The translations under genes were made by a program, and so were the position numbers. A model generated the notes under the pieces. It saw nothing but the letters and a program-made list of their open reading frames with translations, was not told the DNA's origin and did no database searches. Below, piece by piece: positions 1-6,398 of a stretch of 10,496 nt of DNA. The first letter of the stretch is position 1, and each line of letters begins with the position of its first letter. Origin of the DNA: CAZKTF01 sp964555565 (GTDB taxonomy: Bacteria > Planctomycetota > JAJSAM01 > JAKLKS01); assembly GCA_964555565.1 (NCBI GenBank), contig CAZKTF010000123.1, forward strand, positions 1-10,496, in the 5' to 3' direction.

Positions 1-274
1 GTGACCTTCACGGCCGTTTCGGCCGGCGGACCTCGCAAGTACGGTCATGCACCCAGCGGACGCATTCGGGTTGATCCCGGCGTCCGGACGGGGTAATCTT
101 CCTGTGGAAGGTCAGGGTTGCCTACGGCGTAAAACTTTCCGTCTCACTCCACATTTCCCCTTTTCTCCGAAAGTTCCCCTGTCCTTCCACCCGACTTCCG
201 GGGGCCCGGGGGGCCCCCGGGGACTCGTCGGGCTGCCGGCGGCAGCCCGACCCCGGGGGCCGGAAGTTTCCCCC
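1..274. other. Non-coding stretch downstream of the helicase operon
   Basis: I see no supportable gene here. The left edge could hold the first 16 codons of a minus-strand gene (ATG at 48-46, open to the edge), but nothing confirms it. The composition of about 40-190 is less GC-skewed than the coding regions, as expected for intergenic DNA. The only strong structure is the nested dyad at 194-267, annotated separately. Confidence 0.5.
194..267 (-). terminator. Nested GC-rich hairpin after the helicase operon (possible transcription end)
   Basis: Just 8 nt past the stop codon of the helicase-associated gene there is a nested dyad. The outer arms are ACTTCCGG (194-201) and CCGGAAGT (260-267). 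Inside them is a perfect 11-bp stem (227-237 with 241-251) with a GGC loop. The stretch 202-222 is itself G/C-block palindromic and offers competing pairings. No U-tract follows on the minus strand, so this is not a canonical intrinsic terminator. It could be a Rho-assisted or U-less terminator, a 3'-end stabilising structure or a REP-like element. The structure is seen directly; the terminator role is inferred from position. Confidence 0.4.
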
Positions 275-2371
275 CTACTCCCTCAAGTACACCCCGAGCG
301 CCCGCAAGGCCTCGATGGTCTTCCAGTCCGTGACCGGCGAGCGGAGCGCCGCCACCTTCGGCCCCAGGCGCGCGAGGAGGAGGGCGCGGAGCGGCTCCAG
401 GGCGAGGGCCCGATCGAGGGCGTCCTCCTGATCGACCTCCAGCAGGACCGCCTCGCGCTGGCGCCCGAACCGCACCCGCCCCCCCCACTCCCGGACCGAG
501 TAGACGACGTTCTGGGGGAGGGGCGCCCGGCTCTTCCCCGCGAGGAAGCCCACCATCTCGTCGGTCGTCATCCCCCGGGCCACGGCCCGCTCCACGGCGT
601 CGCGCTCGATGCGGTACCGCACGACCTCGTCGGAGCGGACCCGGACCGCGAAGCGGTCGAGGGTGTGGGCCACCTCGTTCACGTCCCCCTCGGGGAGGAG
701 CAGGACCTCGAAGTCGGGGTTGACGACGAGGGGCTTCGGCTCCCGGGCCGGCGGGGGCGGCGGACCGACCGCGCCCGCGGCGAGCCTGCCGTTGCGCCCC
801 CCCGCCCCGGGGCCTCCCTCGCCGCCGAGGATCCGGGCGCCGAGCTCCGACACCCGCACCGCGGCCGGGTCCTCGCCGAGGAAGCCCACCTCCACGAGGC
901 CGAGGAGGTGGAGGCGCCCGATGGTCCAGTCCACCAGCGCCTCCGCCAGGTCGCCCGGGTCCTCTCGCGGCGGGTCGAAGGAGTGCTGGAAGCGGTTGCG
1001 GTAGGCGGCGCGGACCCCCTCCTCCTCGAGGGAGGCGAGGTACTCGTTGCGCGCCAGGAAGGCCAGGGCGCGCAGGCGCGCCCACGCCCCGGGGGCGAGC
1101 CCTGCCAGGCGATCGACCAGGAGACGGCGCAGCCGCTTCTCGTGGAAGTCCCGGTGCTCCGGCCCCCGCTCCTCGAGGAAGCGGTCGTAGATCCGCCGGA
1201 CCTTCTCGAGCATCGGCACCGCGTCCCACGCCTCCCCGGGGCGGGCGAGGACCAGCAGCCGGTCCTCCGTGACCGTGAAGAGCCCGAGCCCGAAGCCGAG
1301 CTCGTAGACCACCTGGAAGACCTCGGTCCGGTCCACGAGCGCGTCCTCGCGGAAGGTGAGCCCGTCGAGGACCCGCGCGTAGGCGGCCCGGTGGATCGTG
1401 CGCCCGTGGGTGACGCGGAGCGGGTGGGAGGCCACGCGGCGGACGAGGTAGGAGACGTCCGTAAGGAGGTCCACGCGGGAGGAGGCCACGCGCTGCACCT
1501 CCTCGGGCCGCGGCGCCATCCCCGCGAGCGCGCGCTCCACCACCTCGGCGAACAGGACCGTGGTCTCCCCCTCGAGGTCGAGCCCGCAGTCGGAGAGGTC
1601 GAGCGTCGTGACCGTCCCCAGGCCCGCCTCCTCGAGGGTGCGCTGCCAGCGCTTGCGGCGCCAGCGGAGCGGCGCGCCCATGTCCCGGCGGTAGCGGGCG
1701 CGGGGGACGACCCCGCCGCACTCGAGGATCCCCTTGACGAGGAGGGCGCGCACGTGCTCCCCGGCGGCGGGCTCGAGCGCCGCGGGACCGCGCCGGTCCC
1801 CGAGGAGGAGTCCCGCCACCTCCCCGGGCGGCCGCCCCGCGGCCTCCTCCGGGAGCCCGCGGGTGCGGAGCAGCCGCCGGACCCGGGAGGAGGGCAGGGC
1901 CGCCAGGTGGCCCGCGAGGGTGAAGACCTGCCGGGGCCCGCGGCGGTCCTCCATCAGGACCGAACCCACCACCTCGGCCAGCTCGCGCGGGACCGCGTAG
2001 GACTCCCGGCCGTAGCGGGCCCAGGACCGCTCCCGGAGCACCTCCAGGAACCCCCGCCGCCCGAGCGCGCGGGCCGCCGCCTCCACCTCGTACCCCTCGA
2101 GCGCCAGGCCGTCCGCCGCCCCCACGAGCCCCGGGAGGTCGGAGGCGAACCCGTCCGAGCGGACGAGGAGCTGGAGTACGAGGAGCGGCTTCTCGGCCAG
2201 CAGCTTCAGGCGGGTGCCCACGAGCCCCTCGTCCCGGAGCATCCCGGCGAGCGCGTCCACGGCCGCCTCGCGGCGCTGGGGGGGCTTCTCCCCGCCCGCC
2301 ACCCAGAAGGAGTGGATCTCCTGGAGCTCCGAGAGGCGCTTCCCCTCGAGGAAGGTCCGGAGGCTCAGCAC
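275..2371 (-). CDS. Helicase-associated protein, partner of XPB (698 aa)
   Basis: This protein is the presumed partner of the XPB helicase encoded immediately upstream. The clearest domain is C-terminal (about residues 547-640): PLVVNPDFEVLLLPEG, then a variable part, then PLPQNVVYSVREWGGRV. That matches the helicase-associated domain (Helicase_C_3 type) also found at the N-terminus of bacterial XPB. Residues 1-510 look like mostly alpha-helical, charged segments resembling winged helices, with no catalytic motif I recognise. A Gly/Pro-rich linker (about 515-545) separates the two parts. The GTG start at 2371 overlaps the helicase stop by 7 nt (GTGCTGA), which suggests translational coupling. 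No good Shine-Dalgarno is visible, so an internal start cannot be excluded. The arrangement resembles the neighbouring Rv0861c/Rv0862c genes of Mycobacterium tuberculosis (from memory). Its biochemical role is unknown; I infer modulation or targeting of XPB. Confidence 0.85.
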   Translation of the reverse strand: MLSLRTFLEGKRLSELQEIHSFWVAGGEKPPQRREAAVDALAGMLRDEGLVGTRLKLLAEKPLLVLQLLVRSDGFASDLPGLVGAADGLALEGYEVEAAARALGRRGFLEVLRERSWARYGRESYAVPRELAEVVGSVLMEDRRGPRQVFTLAGHLAALPSSRVRRLLRTRGLPEEAAGRPPGEVAGLLLGDRRGPAALEPAAGEHVRALLVKGILECGGVVPRARYRRDMGAPLRWRRKRWQRTLEEAGLGTVTTLDLSDCGLDLEGETTVLFAEVVERALAGMAPRPEEVQRVASSRVDLLTDVSYLVRRVASHPLRVTHGRTIHRAAYARVLDGLTFREDALVDRTEVFQVVYELGFGLGLFTVTEDRLLVLARPGEAWDAVPMLEKVRRIYDRFLEERGPEHRDFHEKRLRRLLVDRLAGLAPGAWARLRALAFLARNEYLASLEEEGVRAAYRNRFQHSFDPPREDPGDLAEALVDWTIGRLHLLGLVEVGFLGEDPAAVRVSELGARILGGEGGPGAGGRNGRLAAGAVGPPPPPAREPKPLVVNPDFEVLLLPEGDVNEVAHTLDRFAVRVRSDEVVRYRIERDAVERAVARGMTTDEMVGFLAGKSRAPLPQNVVYSVREWGGRVRFGRQREAVLLEVDQEDALDRALALEPLRALLLARLGPKVAALRSPVTDWKTIEALRALGVYLRE

Positions 2372-4113
2372 CCGCCCGCCCCCCGCGCCCCGACGGCGCC
2401 GACCGCGTCGATCCGGCCGCCCCCGGGGGCGGTGAACTCCGGGGTGTCCGCGTCCACGATCGCGTAGGCGTAGCCCTGCTCCGTGAGGAACCGCTGGCGC
2501 TTCTCGGCGAAGGGGTCCTGCTCGAGGGAGTCCCGGGTGACCAGCGTGTAGAAGTGGGCCCGGGAGCCGTCGCTCTTGGGGCGGAGCACGCGCCCCAGGC
2601 GCTGGGCCTCCTCCTGGCGCGAGCCGAAGGTCCCGGAGACCTGCACGAGGACGTTGGCGTCGGGGAGGTCGATGGCGAAGTTCCCCACCTTGCTCACCAG
2701 AAGGACCGGGACCTCCCCCCGCCGGAACGCCCCGTAGAGCCGCTCGCGGTCCCGGTTGGGCGTGCGTCCCGTGATGAGGGGCCCTCTCACCTCCTTCGCG
2801 TAGCGCTCGATCTGGTCGAGGTACTGCCCGATCACCAGCACCTTGTCGGCGCGGTGGCGCCTGAGGACGGCGCGCAGGACCTCCAGCTTGGCCGGGTTCT
2901 CGGACGCCATGCGGAAGGCGTCGCGCCGGCCCGCCCCGGCGTACCGGAACCTGAGGTCCGGGTCGAGGGGGACCCGCACCTCGGTGCACTCCGCCTCGGC
3001 GATCCACCCCTGGCGCTCCAGCACCTTCCAGGGGACGTCGTAGAGCTTGGGGCCGATGAGCGTGAAGACGTCGTCCTCCTTGCCGTCCTCGCGCACCAGC
3101 GTGGCCGTGAGCCCCAGGCGCCGCGTGGCCTGGATCTCGGCGGTCACGCGGAAGACCGGGGCCGGGAGGAGGTGGACCTCGTCGTAGACGATGAGCCCCC
3201 AGTCGCTCGCGCGGAACAGGTCGAAGTGGACGAAGCCCTCGGTGCGGGACCGCCGGTAGGTGAGGATCTGGTAGGTCGTGAGGGTCACCGGGCGGACCTC
3301 CTTGACCTCGCCCGTGTACTCCCCCACCGACTCGGGGGGGAGGTCGGTCTTGTCGAGCAGCTCCTGCCTCCACTGCCGCACGGCCGTGAGGCTCGTGGTG
3401 AGCACGAGGGCCTTGCGGCCCAGGCGCACCATGGCGCCGATCCCCACGAGCGTCTTCCCCGCCCCGCAGGGGAGGACCACCACGCCGGAGCCGCCCCGGG
3501 CGGTCCCGTTGGCGTGGAACACCGCCACCGCCTCCTCCTGGTAGGGCCGCAGGTGCAGCCCCTTCCCCGACCGGGCGGTCTCCCGGAGCCGGAGGTCGAG
3601 CCGCCCCCCCTCCACGTACCCCGCGAGGTCCTCCACGGGGAAGCCCAGCCGGATCATGGACTGCTTGACGTGGCCCCGCATGGCGGGGTCCACCTCGATC
3701 CGGGTCTGGCCGACCCGCTCCCGGAAGTGCTGCCGGGCGACCTTGCTGTTCCAGGCGAGGTGGAGGACCGCCGCGTCCTCGCTCTCGAGGAAGAGCCGGT
3801 CCCCGTCCCGCACGAGGCGCACCTGCCCGTAGCGCCGGACCGTGTCCCGGAGGAAGTGGAGGACGTTGCGCGGGACGTCGTAGCGCGCGAACCGGAGGAG
3901 GGCCCCCTCCATGTCCTCCACCCGCATCCCCGCCGCTGCGGCGTTCCAGACCGACAGCGAGGTCAGGCGGTAGGTGTGGAAGTGCTCCGGGCTCTTCTCC
4001 AGCTCGGCGAACCGGCACAGGGCGTCCCGGGCCTCCGCGTAGGCGGGCGCGGAGGTGTCCAGGAGGATGGTCCTGTCGGTCTGGACGATGAGGGGTGCCG
4101 TGGGTTCCGCCAT
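2365..4113 (-). CDS. DNA repair helicase XPB/Ssl2-type (superfamily 2, 582 aa)
   Basis: This is a 3'-5' ATP-dependent DNA helicase or translocase of the XPB (ERCC3/Rad25) family, cytoplasmic and nucleoid-acting, presumably in repair. Residues 1-100 form the bacterial XPB N-terminal domain (PLIVQTDRTILLD; KSPEHFHTYRLTSLSVWNAA; VPRNVLHFLRDTVRRYGQV). About 118-180 matches the damage-recognition region. RecA fold 1 has the Q-like RPYQEEA (189-195), Walker A PCGAGKT (215-221), the XPB-typical Walker B DEVH (311-314) and LTATLVRED (335-343), which contains the family RED motif. RecA fold 2 has VSKVGNFAIDLPDA (473-486) and motif VI QEEAQRLGRVLRPK (500-513). Every key residue is present, so it should be active. 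The frame is open to 4308, but family homology begins right after ATG 4113, so I place the start there. Its Shine-Dalgarno is weak (GAGA 5 nt upstream). It is the first gene of the two-gene operon. No Bax1-like nuclease is visible beside it. Confidence 0.95.
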   Translation of the reverse strand: MAEPTAPLIVQTDRTILLDTSAPAYAEARDALCRFAELEKSPEHFHTYRLTSLSVWNAAAAGMRVEDMEGALLRFARYDVPRNVLHFLRDTVRRYGQVRLVRDGDRLFLESEDAAVLHLAWNSKVARQHFRERVGQTRIEVDPAMRGHVKQSMIRLGFPVEDLAGYVEGGRLDLRLRETARSGKGLHLRPYQEEAVAVFHANGTARGGSGVVVLPCGAGKTLVGIGAMVRLGRKALVLTTSLTAVRQWRQELLDKTDLPPESVGEYTGEVKEVRPVTLTTYQILTYRRSRTEGFVHFDLFRASDWGLIVYDEVHLLPAPVFRVTAEIQATRRLGLTATLVREDGKEDDVFTLIGPKLYDVPWKVLERQGWIAEAECTEVRVPLDPDLRFRYAGAGRRDAFRMASENPAKLEVLRAVLRRHRADKVLVIGQYLDQIERYAKEVRGPLITGRTPNRDRERLYGAFRRGEVPVLLVSKVGNFAIDLPDANVLVQVSGTFGSRQEEAQRLGRVLRPKSDGSRAHFYTLVTRDSLEQDPFAEKRQRFLTEQGYAYAIVDADTPEFTAPGGGRIDAVGAVGARGAGGC

Positions 4114-4333
4114 GGTTTCTCGCGGGTACGAAAAAACCGATCCTGCCACGGTAGGCCCCGGAGGGAGGGGGCGGCAAGGAATCGCTGGGGGGAACTGTGT
4201 GGGCCTCCCCGCTACCCGGCGCGGCTGGCGCCCTCGTGCCGAGCGGCCACGGCGAGCGTCAACGGCTTCCTTGAGGTAGGGAGGGTCGGTTCCTCGCCCC
4301 CGGCCCATGACTCGCGGCCCGGTTATGAACGGC
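4114..4333. other. Leader region upstream of XPB
   Basis: This is about 220 nt between the XPB start and the inverted-repeat element. It is open in the XPB frame, but the conceptual product (Arg/Pro/Gly-rich) looks non-coding. A weak sigma70-like pair is visible on the minus strand: TTGCCG, 18 nt, then TACCGT at about 4147-4152. It lies about 35 nt upstream of the XPB ATG. A run of six T on the minus strand (4131-4136) follows. Nothing here is strong enough to call a promoter with confidence. Confidence 0.3.
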
Positions 4334-4336
4334 GGG
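4328..4336 (+). repeat. Candidate target-site duplication, left copy (AACGGCGGG)
   Basis: An exact 9-bp direct repeat of 4562-4570, on the outer side of the inverted-repeat element. In such GC-rich DNA a 9-mer match could be chance, but its placement at both ends is suggestive. Confidence 0.4.
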
Positions 4337-4368
4337 CGGGGTAAACCCCAATGCTCCTGAATGAAGGC
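4334..4368 (+). repeat. Left terminal inverted repeat
   Basis: This arm pairs with 4523-4557 at about 30 of 35 positions. The mismatches are the central AA/TT of the GGGGTAAACCCC dyad and three bases at the inner end. Confidence 0.65.
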
Positions 4369-4522
4369 CGGATTCGTGCCAGGTTGGCAGGATTCGTCTT
4401 GGAGGACCTAGGCCGGATCCTCTTGCCCATTGCCTTCTCGGGGCAGGCACTTGCGTCACCGACCTCACGGTCCCCTTCGAAACCGCCCGATGAAGGGGGT
4501 ACATCGGATTTTGTCTCGAGTT

Positions 4523-4557
4523 GGCTTCGCTCAGGAGCATTGGGGTAAACCCCGCCC
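4523..4557 (-). repeat. Right terminal inverted repeat
   Basis: This is the inverted copy of 4334-4368. Its outer end continues into GCCCCTAC (4554-4561). That extension is not matched at the left end, and it contains the CTA that reads as the TAG stop of the HNH gene. Confidence 0.65.
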
Positions 4558-5493
4558 CTACAACGGCGGGGCACGCGGTCCCACCTTCCTCCCGTCCCGC
4601 GTGTAGAACCGCGGCGCGTCCGAGGGTCCCTCCGCCAGGAGACTCCCCGCGTCCAGCATCCCGTGGTGGCCCCGGCAGAGTCTCAGGAGGTTTCTCGCCT
4701 CCCGGTCCCCTCCGAACGCGTGCGCCTTCCGGTGCGCGTAGTGCACCCACACCCGGTGCCCGCAGCACGGCACCTGGCAGCCGTCCTGGCTCCGTCCCGA
4801 CACTTCCCGCCGCACCGCCACGGGGACGTATCTCTTGCCGGGGATCTCCGCCGTGTCCGGGAGCCGCCTCGTCCCGGGCTCCTTCCTGAGCGGGTCCCTG
4901 GCGTCGAGGTAGTGCTCCGCCAGCACCTCCACCGTCTCCCCCTCGCTGAGCAGCCTCTCGGCGCTCCGGCTGGCGATCTCCCGCGCCCGGTCGAAGGCGT
5001 CCTTCCCCCGGGGGGAGAGCAGGGCCGTGACCTCGACCAAGGGAACGTCCCTGTGCACCTGCTCCATCCTCTTCCGTACCGCCCGCACGACTTCCCGCGT
5101 CGTCTGCCCCTCGGCGAAGGAGATCCAGTCGTCGCCCGGGACGAGGAGCGAGGGGTCCGAGAGCACCTTCCCGAGCTCCGCCGCGCTTTCGACCGACAGC
5201 AGCCCCGCGAGCACCTTCGCCTCGAGGAGGGGAGAGGCCACGAGGGCCCGGCCGAGGTCGAGGAGCGAACGGGTCTCCCGGGCCGAGAGCCCCCGGCGCT
5301 CCCCCCACTGGGAGAGCGAGGAGGACCCCTCGCGGCGATAGAGGCGCGAGGCCGAAAGGCGTCCAAGGGCCCGGGCGAGGCGGACGTCGGCCGCCCGTTT
5401 CTCGCAGAGTAGGCGGCGGGCCAGGGCCTCCTCGGCCGAGGAGGGCCTCGTGGAGAGCATCGCAATCGTCATACGAACAGAATCATACAACAT
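4558..5493 (-). CDS. HNH endonuclease with DUF222-like helical domain (311 aa)
   Basis: This is a predicted metal-dependent DNA endonuclease with a nicking or cutting fold. Residues about 20-200 resemble the helical DUF222-type domain, with recognisable pieces: a Ser-rich turn then SQWGERRGLSARETRSLLDL, ALVASPLLEAKVLAGLLSVESA, and LSPRGKDAFDRAREIA. The C-terminal HNH core spans about 221-281: C239, C243 and C244; H251 and H254 in VHYAH; H258; N268 in ARNLL; and LCRGHHGMLD (C273, H276, H277). The paired Cys and His residues suggest a structural zinc. All HNH catalytic positions are present. The start is uncertain: ATG at 5493, 5472 and 5460 are all in frame and none has a good Shine-Dalgarno. 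The last codons (APPL-stop) run into the mobile-element end, which supplies TAG. Such nucleases are often multicopy in Actinobacteria (13E12 family) and Deltaproteobacteria; their role is mostly unknown. Confidence 0.85.
   Translation of the reverse strand: MLYDSVRMTIAMLSTRPSSAEEALARRLLCEKRAADVRLARALGRLSASRLYRREGSSSLSQWGERRGLSARETRSLLDLGRALVASPLLEAKVLAGLLSVESAAELGKVLSDPSLLVPGDDWISFAEGQTTREVVRAVRKRMEQVHRDVPLVEVTALLSPRGKDAFDRAREIASRSAERLLSEGETVEVLAEHYLDARDPLRKEPGTRRLPDTAEIPGKRYVPVAVRREVSGRSQDGCQVPCCGHRVWVHYAHRKAHAFGGDREARNLLRLCRGHHGMLDAGSLLAEGPSDAPRFYTRDGRKVGPRAPPL
4562..4570 (+). repeat. Candidate target-site duplication, right copy (AACGGCGGG)
   Basis: The matching 9-bp copy of 4328-4336. 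It lies inside the last codons of the HNH gene. Confidence 0.4.
5482..5487 (-). promoter_or_regulatory. Possible -10 element (TATGAT) for the HNH gene
   Basis: On the minus strand TATGAT matches the sigma70 -10 consensus at 5 of 6 positions and lies 9 nt before the ATG at 5472. The -35 position, at 17 nt spacing, reads TGGATT (weak). If real, it lies inside the longest reading frame, excludes the 5493 start and implies a very short or leaderless transcript starting at 5472. Confidence 0.3.
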
Positions 5494-5595
5494 GCGCGGG
5501 ACAGAATCCAGAAATAGAGGCTACTCGAACGGGGACCACCCGAGATCCATGAATGCTAATAAAATACGACCACATTGGCTGCCGGCCCCGGGCCT

Positions 5596-5629
5596 CCGCC
5601 GCGCGGCGGGAAAGGGGGTCAGACCCCCT
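5596..5629. repeat. REP-like pair of palindromes
   Basis: A perfect 14-nt palindrome (CCGCCGCGCGGCGG, 5596-5609) is followed 3 nt later by an 8-bp dyad AGGGGGTC/GACCCCCT around a single A (5613-5629). Sequences of the GGGGTCAGACCCC type are scattered through intergenic DNA of many environmental bacteria. Here I infer a REP-type intergenic repeat. Confidence 0.45.
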
Positions 5630-5647
5630 CAAGGGTCCGTTGCCGTT
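5625..5647 (+). repeat. 23-nt direct repeat, copy 1
   Basis: An exact match to 5705-5727, beginning CCCCTCAAGGGTCCG and ending TTGCCGTT. The identity stops at both flanks. The period is 80 nt. Confidence 0.7.
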
Positions 5648-5704
5648 CGCCGCGGAGAGCGCGTAGGTCCGGCCACCCGCGCGGTCCGCCGCGACGGTCT
5701 CCTT

Positions 5705-5727
5705 CCCCTCAAGGGTCCGTTGCCGTT
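5705..5727 (+). repeat. 23-nt direct repeat, copy 2
   Basis: The second exact copy of 5625-5647. It is preceded by a GC-rich CGCGCGG/CCGCCGCG-like segment, as the first copy is preceded by palindromes, so the repeated unit may be a decayed larger block. Confidence 0.7.
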
Positions 5728-5783
5728 GCCTCGGTCGGCCAGGCGGGCGAGAGTCCAGCCGTAGTCGCCACGGTCTGCTCCAA

Positions 5784-5820
5784 CCAGCCAGGAACCCCGG
5801 GCGGCGCCCGGCCAGGCTGG
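5784..5820. repeat. Nested hairpin upstream of the membrane-protein gene
   Basis: The outer arms are CCAGCC (5784-5789) and GGCTGG (5815-5820). The inner arms are CCGGGC (5797-5802) and GCCCGG (5806-5811) with a GGC loop. It ends 33 nt before the GTG start at 5854. It could be an operator, a transcription-end structure or another REP-type unit; the role is unknown. Confidence 0.4.
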
Positions 5821-5840
5821 CAACGGCCGGACCCCCTGCA

Positions 5841-5846
5841 TACGAT
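5841..5846 (+). promoter_or_regulatory. Possible -10 element (TACGAT) for the membrane-protein gene
   Basis: TACGAT with a preceding TG (TGCATACGAT) matches the -10 consensus at 4 of 6 positions. A -35-like CTGGCA (4 of 6) sits 18 nt upstream at 5817-5822. The GTG start lies 7 nt downstream, which would make the mRNA leaderless. Weak evidence. Confidence 0.25.
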
Positions 5847-5853
5847 CCCCGGC

Positions 5854-6378
5854 GTGGTTCCGGAGGCCGCTCCCCGGACGGACGACGACCTGCGGTCGGA
5901 GTTCCTGTTCCTCTCGGACCCTTGCGTCAGCGGGGGGAGGGTCTGCGCCTTGGTCGCCCTCGCGTCGGCCTGGGGGGCCCTGCCGATCCTCCTCGAGGAT
6001 GACAGCCGCCCCGCGGCGATCATGGCCTTTGCTCTTGCCCTGACCGGATTCCAGAGCCTGTGGGCCCGGTGGGCCGCTCGCACGTACGATCGGGACAGGC
6101 TCCGATCCTGGTACCGGAGGGGAGTCCGTTGGTCGGAGTGGACCGCGCGGGGTTGCGTGGTGGGAGCGGTGCTCCTGGCCATCCTCTACGCGGCCTTCCT
6201 GGGCCTCCGGGGGTGGTTCGCGGCAACGGGACGGGTGCCCTGGTCATGGCGCTCCGAGGACGCTCACGTGCCCTTCACCGGCGCATGCCTGCTCGGAATC
6301 ACGGCGTACTCCCGGCGCGTCCTCCTCCCACGGGCGCGGGCCGTCATCGGAGCGATGGGCGTGCCCAGCCCCTCCTGA
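5854..6378 (+). CDS. Small predicted membrane protein, four TM segments (174 aa)
   Basis: I do not recognise this protein. Its codons are strongly G/C-ending, as in the neighbouring genes, so I believe it is translated. Hydrophobic segments lie at about 29-47, 54-72, 100-119 and 139-157. Arg-rich stretches between and after them (RTYDRDRLRSWYRRGVRW; SRRVLLPRARA) would be cytoplasmic by the positive-inside rule. There is no enzyme motif. The start is uncertain. GTG 5854 is the first plausible codon after the repeat region; it lacks a Shine-Dalgarno but sits just after a -10-like site. A longer frame to TTG 5575 would add 93 low-complexity residues that look non-coding. The gene is convergent with the propeller operon, with a 20-nt gap and no clear terminator between them. 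No function is inferred. Confidence 0.6.
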   Translation: MVPEAAPRTDDDLRSEFLFLSDPCVSGGRVCALVALASAWGALPILLEDDSRPAAIMAFALALTGFQSLWARWAARTYDRDRLRSWYRRGVRWSEWTARGCVVGAVLLAILYAAFLGLRGWFAATGRVPWSWRSEDAHVPFTGACLLGITAYSRRVLLPRARAVIGAMGVPSPS

Positions 6379-6398
6379 GCATCCGCCTTCGCGGGCGC

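Larger units (their letters stand above)
4334..4557. mobile_element. MITE-like element with about 35-bp terminal inverted repeats
   Basis: The arms 4334-4368 and 4523-4557 are inverted copies, about 30 of 35 matching; the core ACCCCAATGCTCCTGA is exact. Each arm also contains a small self-dyad GGGGTAAACCCC. The roughly 150 bp between the arms is lower in GC than the flanks and holds no convincing coding sequence; short ORFs across it look like noise. A 9-bp direct repeat AACGGCGGG flanks the unit (4328-4336 and 4562-4570) and could be a target-site duplication, although the left copy overlaps the arm by 3 nt. This pattern fits a non-autonomous transposable element or the remnant of an insertion sequence. 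No transposase is present and I do not recognise the family. The right end forms the stop codon of the HNH gene. Confidence 0.55.
5494..5853. other. Divergent intergenic region with REP-like structures
   Basis: This 360-nt stretch lies between the divergently oriented HNH and membrane-protein genes. It holds the A/T-richer HNH upstream part (5494-5580), palindromes at 5596-5609 and 5613-5629, an exact 23-nt direct repeat (5625-5647 and 5705-5727), a nested hairpin (5784-5820) and a weak promoter-like site. A plus-strand frame is open through it from TTG 5575, but its Gly/Pro/Arg-rich product does not look like protein. Confidence 0.5.

Noticed and set aside
1..48. Possible first 16 codons of a minus-strand gene starting at ATG 48-46
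   Set aside because: It is too short to judge, has no clear ribosome binding site and no recognisable sequence. The flank is needed to decide.
47..2467. An 806-codon open frame on the plus strand
   Set aside because: It is antisense to the helicase-associated gene and is rich in Arg/Pro/Gly/Glu/Val with no domain. It exists because the GC-rich third positions of the real gene exclude stops on the opposite strand.
2554..4344. A 596-codon open frame on the plus strand
   Set aside because: It is antisense to XPB, whose complete set of helicase motifs proves the minus strand is coding.
4323..4574. Short ORFs across the inverted-repeat element
   Set aside because: Their products are encoded mostly by the repeats themselves and have no transposase motif, so I treat them as noise.
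6379..6398. Terminator between the convergent membrane-protein and propeller genes
   Set aside because: Only a 4-bp stem (CCGC/GCGG) is visible and there is no T-run on either strand.
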